From Lethocerus indicus (lineage: Eukaryota; Arthropoda; Insecta; Hemiptera; Belostomatidae): a DNA stretch of 64,000 nucleotides. The position numbers and the translations under genes are program-made. This document shows, piece after piece, positions 38,277-49,800 of this stretch. Position 1 is the stretch's first letter; every line of letters starts with the position of its first letter. Below the pieces are notes generated by a model. The model did no database searches. It was not told where the DNA came from and worked only from the letters and a program-made list of their open reading frames with translations. Location: the NCBI GenBank assembly GCA_019843655.1, contig JACDQD010000005.1, positions 3,685,575-3,749,574 on the forward strand, given 5' to 3'.

Positions 38277-39318
38277 TCAACCAACCATAGTCCTCTTGCG
38301 CCCCCTTGCTCTAACCTCTTCAAGTTTTTTCATAACATCTTTGGAACCATTTTTATAACACGCCATATAATTTTCAATAATATTCTTGAACAAAACATCT
38401 GAATTGGTATGCGTACTTGTAATCGCCCTTTCCAGAACATATAAATCGACTCCTTTGTCCTCTGGTACGTTGGCGACGTGACTAAGTCCAAAATCGATGA
38501 AATATAATTTTCCAACTTCCTCCCCACTCTCTGGGACCACCAACATGTTGGATGTTGTCAGGTCCCCGTGTATTATATTTTCCTCGTGCATTTTTGCTAT
38601 ACACTTTCCAATTTCAGATGTCAAAACATCCAATTTTATTGTAGATTCCTCGGATCTATCGGCTGTCAGAATACCATTGATGTAATCTTTAACTGTGACA
38701 CTGTTGGCAATCTCTTCCATGAATATACAGTTCCTTTCCAAATCGACCAAATATATTGTAGGTACATGAATTCCTGCAAATCAACAATGAATCAACAACT
38801 AATTAATTCTACAAAAAATGCAGGTACCGTAAACAAAGGAAAATAAATTATTCTATCTTAACATCACAATTCTTACAGATTCATTAATGATATCTATTCG
38901 AATTCATGGTTACCTCTTATAGCAATGTTAATTAATTCAAAATGATTATTGCAATACAAGGGCCAGTGTTCTATAACCACAATTCAGAATGCAAATCAAG
39001 AAGTTTTAAGGGAAATAATAAAACCAAATGACAGCACCTAAATTTATAGACATACGAAACCAAGGACTCTTTCTAGGTTTGGAGATAAAGAAACGTCCGG
39101 CTAGCGTTATACTCACCCGCAATTTTGCATCTGAGTATTGACCTGGCTTCTGCTTTAATCCTTTCTTTTGTCAGAGTTTGATCCAGAGCAGGATGTCTGT
39201 ACTTCTTGTTGAACCGCTCCTTTATGATAGTTTTCTTGCCCAAATAAGTGCCAGAATGCAGTCTGCCCTCGGCACCCTGTTTGATAACGCGGAACCCTTC
39301 CAAAGGACTCTCGACCAT
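38277..39318 (-). CDS. TP53RK: TP53RK/PRPK (Bud32), kinase subunit of KEOPS
   Basis: Small atypical kinase/ATPase of the EKC/KEOPS complex, needed for t6A at position 37 of ANN-decoding tRNAs. Exons (minus): 39318-39117 and 38773-38277; 232 residues, usual for the family. It has KQGAEGRL as glycine-loop substitute, IIKERFNKKYRHPALD, MEEI, the catalytic IIHGDLTTSN (D138), IDFGLS (D161), and EDKGVDLYVLERA. The C-terminus RGRKRTMVG is almost identical to the conserved Bud32 tail. I start at ATG 39318 because the upstream in-frame codon at 39336 is TTG. The start codon faces ALG1 across 280 bases. Confidence 0.95.
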
Positions 39319-39598
39319 AATTTCTCGCGTAAACAAAATTTTTGGGGCACAGAGGTTATTGGGCGGTTATCCTCTCCCTCCCACCTCCCCCATCACGAAC
39401 TGCACTCGTGTTATCGGCGGTGGGGATTTGGCAGTTGGACTAAGAAGACGGTCGGTCCTGAATGAAATGACGCGAATGGCAGGAATGCCCCCTTAGCTAT
39501 TGATAGACGTGGACGATTGCCATTCTTGTTCTTATCTCGTTCTTCACCTTAGCGAGGATTTTCAAGTCTCATTCAGTCACCTCGGTTTGCGACCGGGG
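39319..39598. promoter_or_regulatory. Bidirectional promoter, TP53RK (-) / ALG1 (+)
   Basis: 280 bases between two divergent start codons, clearly more GC-rich than flanking introns, with pyrimidine/purine tracts such as CCTCTCCCTCCCACCTCCCC near 39370. There is no room for two separate promoters of usual size, so shared control is likely. Confidence 0.6.
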
Positions 39599-42594
39599 AT
39601 GGGAAACCAAAATGTGTGCGTCGTCGGTTTGGGGGACGTGGGCCGTTCGCCCAGGATGCAACTTCACGCCATCTCCTTCGCCGACGAAGGGTACAACGTG
39701 GACGTTATCGGCTATATGGGAGCTACCCCCAAGAAGGAATTGACCTCCCACAAAAACATTAGGCTCTTATATTTGCCGCCTGTTCCAGAGTTCAATAAAT
39801 GTAAGTTTTGAGTTTCCATTGAATGAAATATCGTTAAAGTGAGAAATTGGAAGAATTTGGAGTTCTTCAGTATGGACAGTCCCTTGGCCTGTAATTAAAA
39901 GCCAGTTGGTTATAAGATTAAATTATTCACAGAAAAAATACGCTCTATTTTTTTACAACTAAAAATATCTTTTATTCTGGAGCAATTCACCCGATAGATA
40001 ATTAACATTTTAGATTGATTCTCACGACAATTTTATGTTGAAAATTAAGAGATAAATTCATCTACCGACGATTCATATTCAGTGATTAGTCAACATTTTC
40101 TTTTTTATTTCTAGATCTGCCTCAGCTCTTGGTTTACTTCTTCAAAACCCTTTGGCAGAGTGTCACCCTCTTCATGTTCCTGCTTTTCAAGAGGAGATCG
40201 CACCATGTTTTTGTTCAGACTCCACCAGCCATTCCTACGTTTGCTGTCTGCTGGTTCTATTGCCTGTTGGCTGCTTCCAATTTTGTCATTGACTGGCACA
40301 ACTATGCCTATTCACTAATGGCGCTGACAATGGGAGAAAAAAGCTTCCTGGTCAAAGTGTCCTATTGGTTTGAATGTTATTTCGGACGCAAGGCTAATTC
40401 TAATATTTGTGTGACAAAAGCAATGAGAGTTGATCTTATACAACGTTGGGCTATTGTGTTAGTATTGAATATACATTTTTATTTTTGAATACCAGATATA
40501 TTAAAGTTATATCACCATTATTATTTTATATTATTCACACACCTTCCATACTAGCCACTTGTCCACTGCTGTCTCACCATTATTAATTTTTTTTTATTAT
40601 TGTCATTATAATCAGATATTTATGTACTAAATATAGTATTTAAATCTGAGAAAAAAAATTTTAAAGAAAATCAACCAAAATTAGAAACAACTTCACTTTT
40701 TAGCAGAAATTCATACAGGGTCATCAGGGTCAAAAAAGTCATCAATTAAAATTATAATTATAATATTTCATTTTTAATAATAATCGTTTTGTAAATCATG
40801 TGATGAATTTAAAATTATATATAGCTTGATTAAATCATTATATTATTATTTTTATTATTATTATTATTTTTGGTATATATTTATTAATTTTCAGAGCAAA
40901 AGTATTATATGATCGGCCGCCCGAAGAATTTCAAAGAACTCCACTGAATGAGAGGCATCAGCTGTTCACTCGGTTGAGTTTAAGATATCCTGTCCTAGCA
41001 GGTCCTGCAGGCTCGACCATATTTACAATGTGTCACAATGGCATTGCCTCCTTGAGGACGGATAGACCAGCTCTCCTTGTATCGAGCACCAGTTGGACTG
41101 AGGATGAGGATTTCAACATTCTCCTTTCAGCATTAATAGGTTGTATGATTTTTCATTGTCAAAGGATTTGGTTTTAAGTGCTCATAATTATTTTCAGTAT
41201 CAATTGAAACATTTTATACACAGTATCTGTATCAATGAATGCTTTCAGATTAGACAATTTTTATAGATTTAATTTTATGTGTAGAAAAGGAATGAACTTT
41301 TGTTACCAAAATAACATTTTTCACAAATTAATAACCCTATTGTGTGGGGAGGAGTAACAAAATTGTTTCCAGATGTTACAAGTGAACAATTTAATGTGAT
41401 AACTAAAATGTTTAATGGTCTTGACTGGAAAGTTTGCTTTTAATAAATGTAATGTTTTCTGCTATGCTTTAGAAAAAAAATTGGATAGCCAAAATAATAA
41501 TCAGTTGCATATCAACATCATAGTGCACACATGTTAATAACTATCTGTGTCATTACCCCGGAATGAGTTAACGTTCGAGGTTGTTTATTTGTTTCAGATT
41601 ATGATAAATCACCAAGGCAAGATATTCCCAACCTCATATGTGCCATAACTGGAAAAGGACCCCTGAAGGATCATTACATTAGCATAGTGTTGGCTAGTAA
41701 ATGGAATCGAGTTTCAATCATTACACCTTGGCTTGAGCCTGAAGACTACCCTCTTCTGTTGGGTAATATAAATAAATGAATTTCTTTTTACAATAATTTG
41801 AAAAATTAACATTTCTATTTATGCTTGAAAGTTAGTTCATTTATGTACCTATTCTGTTTGGTCTATTTTAAGAATTTGGCATCTGATGATTAAATTGGAA
41901 TTAATATGTTTTATTAATATTATTATTATTCATGTTTCATTTTAATAATTAATGACAAATATTGAATTTAAAAAATTTTTACAAACTAGATCTTTAATAA
42001 GTAACTCTAAATATATATAATTTTATGTATCTACTTGTAAATTTTGGATGCTTTAACGAATAATTGTATGCAGGTTGTGCAGATCTTGGAGTGAGTTTGC
42101 ATACATCATCAAGTGGGCTTGATTTACCCATGAAAATAGTGGACATGTTTGGGTGTGGGCTTCCAGTATTGGCTCATGATTTCAGATGGTAAAGTTAACT
42201 ATATACTGTTTATAATGTGAACTTTGTAGTTTTCAATTATAACTTTATATTTGAGTGTATGTATTTTCATGTGCTAATACATGGCCTGTATATCTTGTAA
42301 AACAATTAATTTTTATATTTTATTAAGTGTGTATGTATATGCATTTCACTAAAAAAAATACTACAAATAACATATTATTTTTGTTCTTGCAGTGTGGGCG
42401 AATTGGTTCAACATGGTGAAAATGGCTACGTGTTCAAAGATGCTGAAGAGTTATCAAATCAGTTAATTGACTGGTTCAAGGGTTTTCCTAACCCTAATCC
42501 AAAATATATTCATCTGCATAAACATATTGAGGCTTTTCAGGCATTGCGTTGGCACCAAAATTGGTCCATGAATGCTCTCCCATTGTTCAAATAA
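39599..42594 (+). CDS. ALG1: ALG1, chitobiosyldiphosphodolichol beta-mannosyltransferase
   Basis: ER-membrane GT33 enzyme that adds the first mannose to GlcNAc2-PP-dolichol on the cytosolic face, in N-glycan assembly. Exons: 39599-39800, 40115-40457, 40895-41139, 41598-41762, 42074-42188, 42393-42594; 423 residues (human 464). The N-terminal Rossmann motif [16 protein letters not shown] is typical of ALG1. Then come a hydrophobic stretch [52 protein letters not shown], and the donor-binding [20 protein letters not shown] with GLPVLA. The N-terminus is shorter than in human and lacks an obvious first signal-anchor. Intron phases all close. Confidence 0.95.
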
Positions 42595-43764
42595 TATTTT
42601 TTCTGAAAAAAGGACATAGTTGATATATAAAAAAAAGACTGCATTTATATGTAGTTCATGTTGTTTTTCTTAGCCTTTTGATTGAACATTATTGTAAATA
42701 GTTGCTCCAGGAGTAATTGTGCCTTTTTTAAATTGTAAAATCCAACATACATAACAGTAGGTTCAATGATAAACATTTTATAAGATGCTAGTAAGGTCAA
42801 TCATAAATTTGGACTATAGTAAAGCAAAATTACAAAATTGACTGAAATGATAAAATTATATATGTGATATATATATATATATATATTTGAATAAACTAAT
42901 ATATACCAATACAAAGTTGTTAAAAACTATTTCCATTATTACAGGACTACAGGTCTTGCAAAATATTGTTTGGGTATCTCTATTTGGTTTTTTAACTCCA
43001 TCAGTAAAAAGTATAGTATCTTAAAATTATAGTATTAGTACCTTAAGACTAATTTACATTTTTTCTGGCCATATGGCATTGATAACATATATTTCAAAAT
43101 ATTTTTCTTACTTATATATTTTTATTTATGTTTCAGCTGCACATATCTTTTATATAGAAATAATGTAGTTTTGAAAAATGTAATATTAATTTTTACTATT
43201 GAATAAGTTTCAAAAGTCCTTGTTATGAATTATTACAACAGGTAATATAAAAGGAAAAAATATTATACTTGTTTGGGAAGAACATTTCTTTTGTGCACAG
43301 TCAATCTTATGACTGGTTCAAGTTAAATCTTTAACTAATAATTCTTTAACTTGTAAACATTTGACAATACTTAAATCATGCCATTTTTTAGTGTTCCAAT
43401 CTTGTTTACATATAAAATGCATGTATAAGATAGTGCATTGCATATAAACCTGTCTTCCTGCAGTCTATATTGTGAGGAATTATTTAATAAATCAGATGTT
43501 TTCGACATCGCTTTATACATCTATAATAACATTTTCTTTTTTTATATAAACTATATATTGGATACACCCTTTACGGAAAGAAAAGTTTCTTGACTTTGGG
43601 GGAAACTTTAAGTTATTGATCTAATATTTGAAATAAAAATAAGAAAAATTCAGTTTTGTTTAATGAAATATAAATCTTTTACATTCATCCCTAACACACA
43701 TAACGCACTCGTTATGAAACAAAATTATACATAAGAAGTGGAAACAAATCTTGAAATGCATCAT
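42595..43764. other. Convergent 3' region of ALG1 (+) and SNU13 (-)
   Basis: AT-rich. AATAAA at 42890-42895, after a short (TA)n, is a candidate ALG1 poly(A) signal. No coding or RNA gene recognised. Confidence 0.6.
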
Positions 43765-45144
43765 TTACACTAATAGTCTTTCTATATCTTGTTGTACTTT
43801 CAAAATTTGTGGTTTCAGTTGAGATCCTTCATTAATTGTGACTGAACAGGCCACAACAGGTCTTGAAACACCACAAGCCCGGCCCAAAGCTAGAAAGAAA
43901 AACAAATTCAATAGAGGATATGTAAATAGTGACATCATTACACATGGATGTAATGTTACTGAAGTAGAACCCTCATTCCAAGTGGTTCAAAATCAAGACG
44001 GTTGAGTACATTTCTCCCAGAAGAAAAATAGACTAAAGTCAAATAACAATTGGAAAAAATTAAAGTATTTTAAACTCAAGAATAAATATTTAATCTATTA
44101 ATTTGACCAGCATGTGCTGTGAAACATAACTCAAAATAAAAGTATAGTAAAGATACTTATGGTGCATCAAATGCCAGTGGAATATATTCAGTTAAAAGTA
44201 ATTAAAAGGGTGTCTGAGCATGAATTTAACAATATTGATGTATATAATACATTACAATGGTGTGTTTTGTCTAATATATTGATGTGAAACGTGTTACTCT
44301 CAATATATATGTCTATAAATATACAAATACATTATATATAATTAATAATGCAACTTGCCTTGTTTGGAACGGACGAACACATAAGGGACATTTTTATCTT
44401 CACAAAGAAGTGGTAGATGAAGCAAAATTTCCAGTGGCTCTGCATCAGCAGCCATCACTATAAACTCTGATAAGCCACGATTTAGTGTCTTTGTAGCTGA
44501 AAAAAATAGATTTACCAGGCTTATTTAAATTCACTACACAAAGTATGCAATAGTTTTTTTAAAGAAATAATAAATATTTACGTTACCTTCATTAGCACCC
44601 TTCCGCAACTGTTTATAATTCAATGCTTGCTGGACAAGATTCAGAATTTTGGAAGTGAGTTCTGCCTCAGCCAAAGGATAAGCTTTAGGGTTAACTTCTT
44701 CTGCCTACAATTAACAATCAACTATTACTTTCAATGTACTCAACATGCGAGGTCAATTTTGTTCTTAAGGGATGTCTATTTGAAAATAAAAATAGTCATT
44801 ACAAACTTGAATCTTGTACTTATGACTCAACATGCTAATTATAGGGTTTAGACATCTAATTTGTTCATGAAATACCATCGCCGATATTCAGTACCTATGA
44901 TGTTTACTACCTACCTTTATTGCTAACTATTAAATTAGCAATTGATCAAAGCGGAATTGTTTATAACATGTATTACATACAGTTATGTAACATGGTACAT
45001 AGGAATGTTAAACGAGTTACAATTTAACATTGTTATAAACTTTACAGGCCTTGATGGTATAAAAACGAGAGCATGCTCGATCACTTATTCATATACCAAC
45101 CACGTGCGTACTATACAAAACATAAATTTAAAGAAACTTACCAT
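43765..45144 (-). CDS. SNU13: SNU13 (NHP2L1/15.5K), U4 snRNP and box C/D snoRNP protein
   Basis: L7Ae-family protein that binds the kink-turn of U4 snRNA and box C/D snoRNAs. Exons (minus): 45144-45142 (the ATG only), 44704-44587, 44496-44359, 43889-43765; 127 residues (human 128). Sequence marks are [36 protein letters not shown], the RNA-binding [20 protein letters not shown] and [20 protein letters not shown], and the tail IERLLV. Intron 3 starts with GCAAGT after CAAG and ends in AG, so it is a GC-AG intron. No GT donor near it keeps the conserved frame. Confidence 0.95.
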
Positions 45145-46857
45145 TTTTGTTTGTAGTGCCTTGACTTCGATATTACCGTGTGTTGTACCTATTAATTATG
45201 CAGGAGATTAGAAAATAAGACCCTCTCAGTGATATTTTAGATCACTTCACTGAGGAAAATTTTCAGAATAAACAACAGCACCGCGTCCACGCTAAGATTA
45301 AGGCCCGATCTCAAAGACAGCGGCAACCATTGGTTTCCTATTTGTTGCCAACTTGTGCATTTTGTTGCTCGGTATTAACATCGCAATTAGCCAATCTTAA
45401 TAGGAACTAATAAATTTCGTTTAAAACTTCATTCAAATATAAACGTAGAACGTCTTCCATGAAATAAGGATATGAAATACAATGGAACTAAATAATATAT
45501 AACAAAATATATTTTATAATATTCAGAAATAATTTGTATTGGTCCCCCATTTTACTATCGAAATGTTTAATTTTTGTGATAAATAATTTTTTTTTTTAAT
45601 TATATATCTGTAATGTCTAACTTGGCTCTGTTAAACGCGTTTATGTAAAAAAAATACAGTATTCAAAAACAGTACGTAAACACATATCTATTAAATTGTT
45701 AATATCTTACTAAATTACCGCTTAATAATATCTTACTAAGTTACCACTTAATTATTAATATTTTACTAATGCGAGGAACACGTTCAAGGGCGTATAGTTT
45801 CAACGCCTCGAGCCCCTCAAAGTGTAGCCGTTCTTTACAATCGCCAGTCCTTATTTTACCAGCGGTTTTCAGCTCTTTAATCGCTCCATTTATATCCCGG
45901 ACTTATTCTCATTATATGACCTTGTATCCACTCAATCGGGAAACTGTCCTTTAGAAACTACCCACCGAACATAATTCTAGTGATTTCATATCCGCTCCTA
46001 ATCTATTTAAATTTCCGATCGATCGAAAAGTTACAATTCAGTCGCCAGATGTAAAAGCGAATTTTAAAAATCATCGAAATAATTTCAAATCGCTTTACGG
46101 ATTTAATATTTTTTCTTATAACTATAAAAACGCTACCGTTTCTTTATTCGGTCAAATAAATACAATTTTTTTTCGTCAGTTATATACTGTAATTGGCAAC
46201 TATGGCCGTTATTGTCGATGACGTCATATTTAGAACGTTACTTATTTAAGAACGTTTCGTTCATTTATTCATTGGCGTATTATTAATAGTGTAAGAGTTC
46301 AGTTCGGGGTAAGGGCGTTGTTTTTCAAATTTAAAACGGGGATATTTTAGCGGGCTGGTGAGTGTACCGTTGTGGGGGACGACGTGCAGTGTGCGGGAGG
46401 GGTATTTATGCGGCGGCTAGTGGTAAACCGGTTCTGTTTGTGGTGGGACCCATTTTACCGTTATATCTTGTGTGCCGCCACCACCACCACCACCACCTTC
46501 GCCGCTGCCACCACCACCACCACCACCACCACCGCCGCCGCTGCCGCCGCCGCCGCCGCTGCCGCTGCTGCCGCCGTCCAGCCTCCGACCCAAATACGTG
46601 TCAGTAGTACAACGTCTTTTTCTAGGGCGGCCCTCCTCTCGACGCGCTCGGCCGAATCGCCTCCTCCTCCTCCTCCTTCTCCTCCTTCTCCACCGCCACC
46701 TCCTCCTCCTCCTCCTCTACCTCCTCTACCCTATCCGGCCAACTCATCGTCGTCGCTCGCCGGCCAGAAGAATAGCGGTGCGCCTTTCACGCGGTTCTGC
46801 CTTTCCGAGCCTTTGAAAGCGAGCAGGAGCCGAGCCGCGGCCGGCCCCGAAACAACG
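45145..46857. promoter_or_regulatory. Divergent region SNU13 (-) / PSA (+) with PSA promoter candidates
   Basis: It holds a perfect CRE TGACGTCA at 46219-46226, a TATTTAAG box near 46244, and an arthropod-type initiator TCAGTT at 46299-46304, all before the GC-rich first exon of PSA. The SNU13 side (45145-45400) includes an inverted CCAAT box (ATTGG) near 45330. The middle is AT-rich without genes. Confidence 0.45.
46475..46735 (+). repeat. CCA/CCG/CTC triplet-rich tract in PSA first exon
   Basis: Long CCACCACC, GCCGCCGCC and CTCCTCCTC runs leave all three plus frames open. In the frame of PSA they encode Thr, Ala and Pro runs. Confidence 0.9.
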
Positions 46858-49800
46858 ATGCCCGAAAAGAAACAGTTCGAGCGGCTGCCCAAAACAGTCA
46901 CGCCGGTACACTATCGGCTCTACTTGAAACCCGATCTGAAAACTTTCGCCTTTCAGGGCAACGAAACCGTACAGATAAAGGTTAGTCGGACTTGAGATAT
47001 TTTTGTATGAATTGTACCGATTTTACTTTTTGGCGATTTTACAATTTTTAGTTTCGTGAACGTTTTTATTTGTGAATTGAGTGAAAGTCCCTTTAATATG
47101 TCGGTTAATTATACGCTGTAAATAAATTGAATTGCGGTGATTTGGTCTTATTCAGTCACCCCTTAATACAATTGTCCTCTTTAATTTTAACTGGGATGAT
47201 ATGTTTAAATGGTTGTAGAAAAATAGAATAATGGACCCGCAGAATTATGTTTAATACATCTTGTATTATTTTGAACCAAATTTTAAGTTTATTTTTTTCT
47301 TCTTCTAACCCTTACACTGTACTCACTTTTAATAGTGATTGGCAGAATTTATTATTATCAAGTGTGAATTGATATTTCCTCTTTATTTTTCCACATAACT
47401 GCATTAGTAATCTTAATTTACGCAAAATAGAAATTAATTATTTACGAGCGCATATTTATTATTTGAGAATTTTCAAAGCTTGTTTAATATTTCATTGTTG
47501 TTAAAGTATAACGCATTCTAGTATCCTTTATAAAAATATTGTAACGCTTAATGCTGCCACTGTTTGATATTGATTACATACTTCACTGAACTGGCTTTCA
47601 CTATAGAAACTATTGGAGAAACATACTGTAGTGTACCAAAAATGGCACATTGCTGGAACCCGTCCAGAAAGTAGACCAAATTGGTGGGAAGAGAGACATT
47701 TTTAACTGTTTGTTTGAATTTTAAAATTTCACCTAACCATATTATTTAATAAACTTGAGCATATTTTTGTCCAACAGAGAAACTTTGAACTATTGAAAAA
47801 ATGACTGAACACATGATGAACAGGCGTTCAATGTATTTTGGGAGATGATTTTTAAATACTTTAAAATTAATTACACGCTTTTAAATATAATATTAATTAA
47901 AATATTTGCATTCATAAGAATTTATAATTATTGCACACATTTTTGTAAGCTGAGTTAAAAGTAGGCTTATATTGCATTTTTCTCATTAAGAAATATCATT
48001 GAGTTGAAAAGTAGTAATCCACATTTAAAGCGTTTAATTTAAAGAAGTATCGTATTTAGTAATATATAAATATATTGTAAATGTGGAGCTAACCTCAGTA
48101 TTGACTAAACTGTTGGTTGCTAACATAACATCATTTTAAAAACAAATTTTTTTTTAGTTTTAGCCTTCTCATTCATTTTTTTACTTTTTCAGATCAATGC
48201 TCCCACAACAAATATTGTACTTAATTCATTGGATCTGGACATAAAACTCGCGCGGTTGACTCTAAGTGATGGCACTCGGCTTGAACCAGAAATTTGGCTG
48301 TGCCAGGAGGATGAAACACTCACCCTCCGATTTGACAGAACGCTCCCCGAGGGGTTGGCCACCGTCGACTTTGAATTTACGGGAGAGCTCAACGATAAAA
48401 TGAAAGGCTTCTATCGGAGTAATATTTCCAGGTATACATTTATTTTTTCCACTGACCCGTTGGATATGATTCGTGCTATTACCGTTTTCAAGCTATCAAA
48501 TTCTCTCCTGTTGTATATTCTGTTGTATATTCAGTTTGAAACTAGTGAATTGGACGATAAACGCGGAAGTGACAATGCAGTATGTTATTGTGAAGTTTTG
48601 TGTGAGCTAAGAAATCCTGTCAAATGGATCTTGGATTATAGAACTGTGAATGGTGTTGCTCAAAAATATGTAATTTATTGATTTAGACTGTTGACTCTTT
48701 CTGTATACTTTGGTATTATTTGTACCTCTCATGAAGTCATTGTTTATTGTGAACTTTTTAACATTTCAATTAATTTGCCGGTAATTATAATTTGAAACAA
48801 GACTGTACAATATGAGATTTTTGTAGTGCAGATGGAGAACCAAAATATGCAGCTGTTACTCAGTTTGAGCCTACGGATGCTCGGCGCTGTTTTCCCTGCT
48901 GGGATGAACCAGCCATCAAGTCAGTTTTCCAGGTCACTGTATGCGCACCTAAAGACAAAGTTGCTCTTTCGAATATGGTAATTGCTCTTACATATTATTT
49001 TATTACAATTAATAATATTCTTTTGTTTGATATTGGATGATGTAAAAGTTCGTGTTCTGAAACTTAATTAAAATATATTTTTTGAAACAAGTGAAAAAAT
49101 AATTTTTATGATAAACTCGCATTAAACATATTATGGGGCTGTCTTATAGTAGAAAGTATATTTATGTTCATTTGCTAATTCGGGAATAACGTTTTTAGTT
49201 GCAGGTGAAGTAAATGTTAATGAAAAATTTTACAAAGTAAAAAGTAACTCAGTTAAGCTAAGAAAATAGGAAAGAATTTTCTATTGCTGTAAGGAATAAT
49301 AAATAACCTTTGTAGTTTTATAAGCTATGAGTAGTCACACCAAATTGAAATGGTTTGAAATGGCTTCTGTTCACCACTTTTAATCTTACATAATCAGGAT
49401 GGACAATGATGAAGTTGTCTGGTTGCAAAGTTTGGGCTTCTTATCGTAATCTGATTATTTAAATTGTCACATGATAACGTTATCAGGAAATAGGAGATAA
49501 GTTGTGTAAATGCACTGTTTTCTTCTTGATACTCAATTACACATCTTTAGCAATTTTTTCATAATATATTCCTAAAATATTTGTTAACATAAAATAGATA
49601 TATTATCCCCTACTTAAAAAAAAGTTGATATATCTCTCAGAAGTAAATCTTGACTTATTTTATCTAATTATCTTGACTAATTATTATAATTCACACAATT
49701 ATGTAAAAATAATATTTAATTACCTATTATATTATGTGCAGTATGAAATAGTGCATTTATGTGTGATGTTAAGCATAATTATCATTAAAAAAATGTTATG

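Noticed and set aside
39319..39336. Upstream start for TP53RK at 39336
   Set aside because: The codon is TTG on the minus strand. ATG 39318 fits the family length.
46362..46816. His-rich and Pro-rich open frames in PSA exon 1 as separate proteins
   Set aside because: They are out-of-frame readings of triplet runs; only the frame continuous with PSA is considered.
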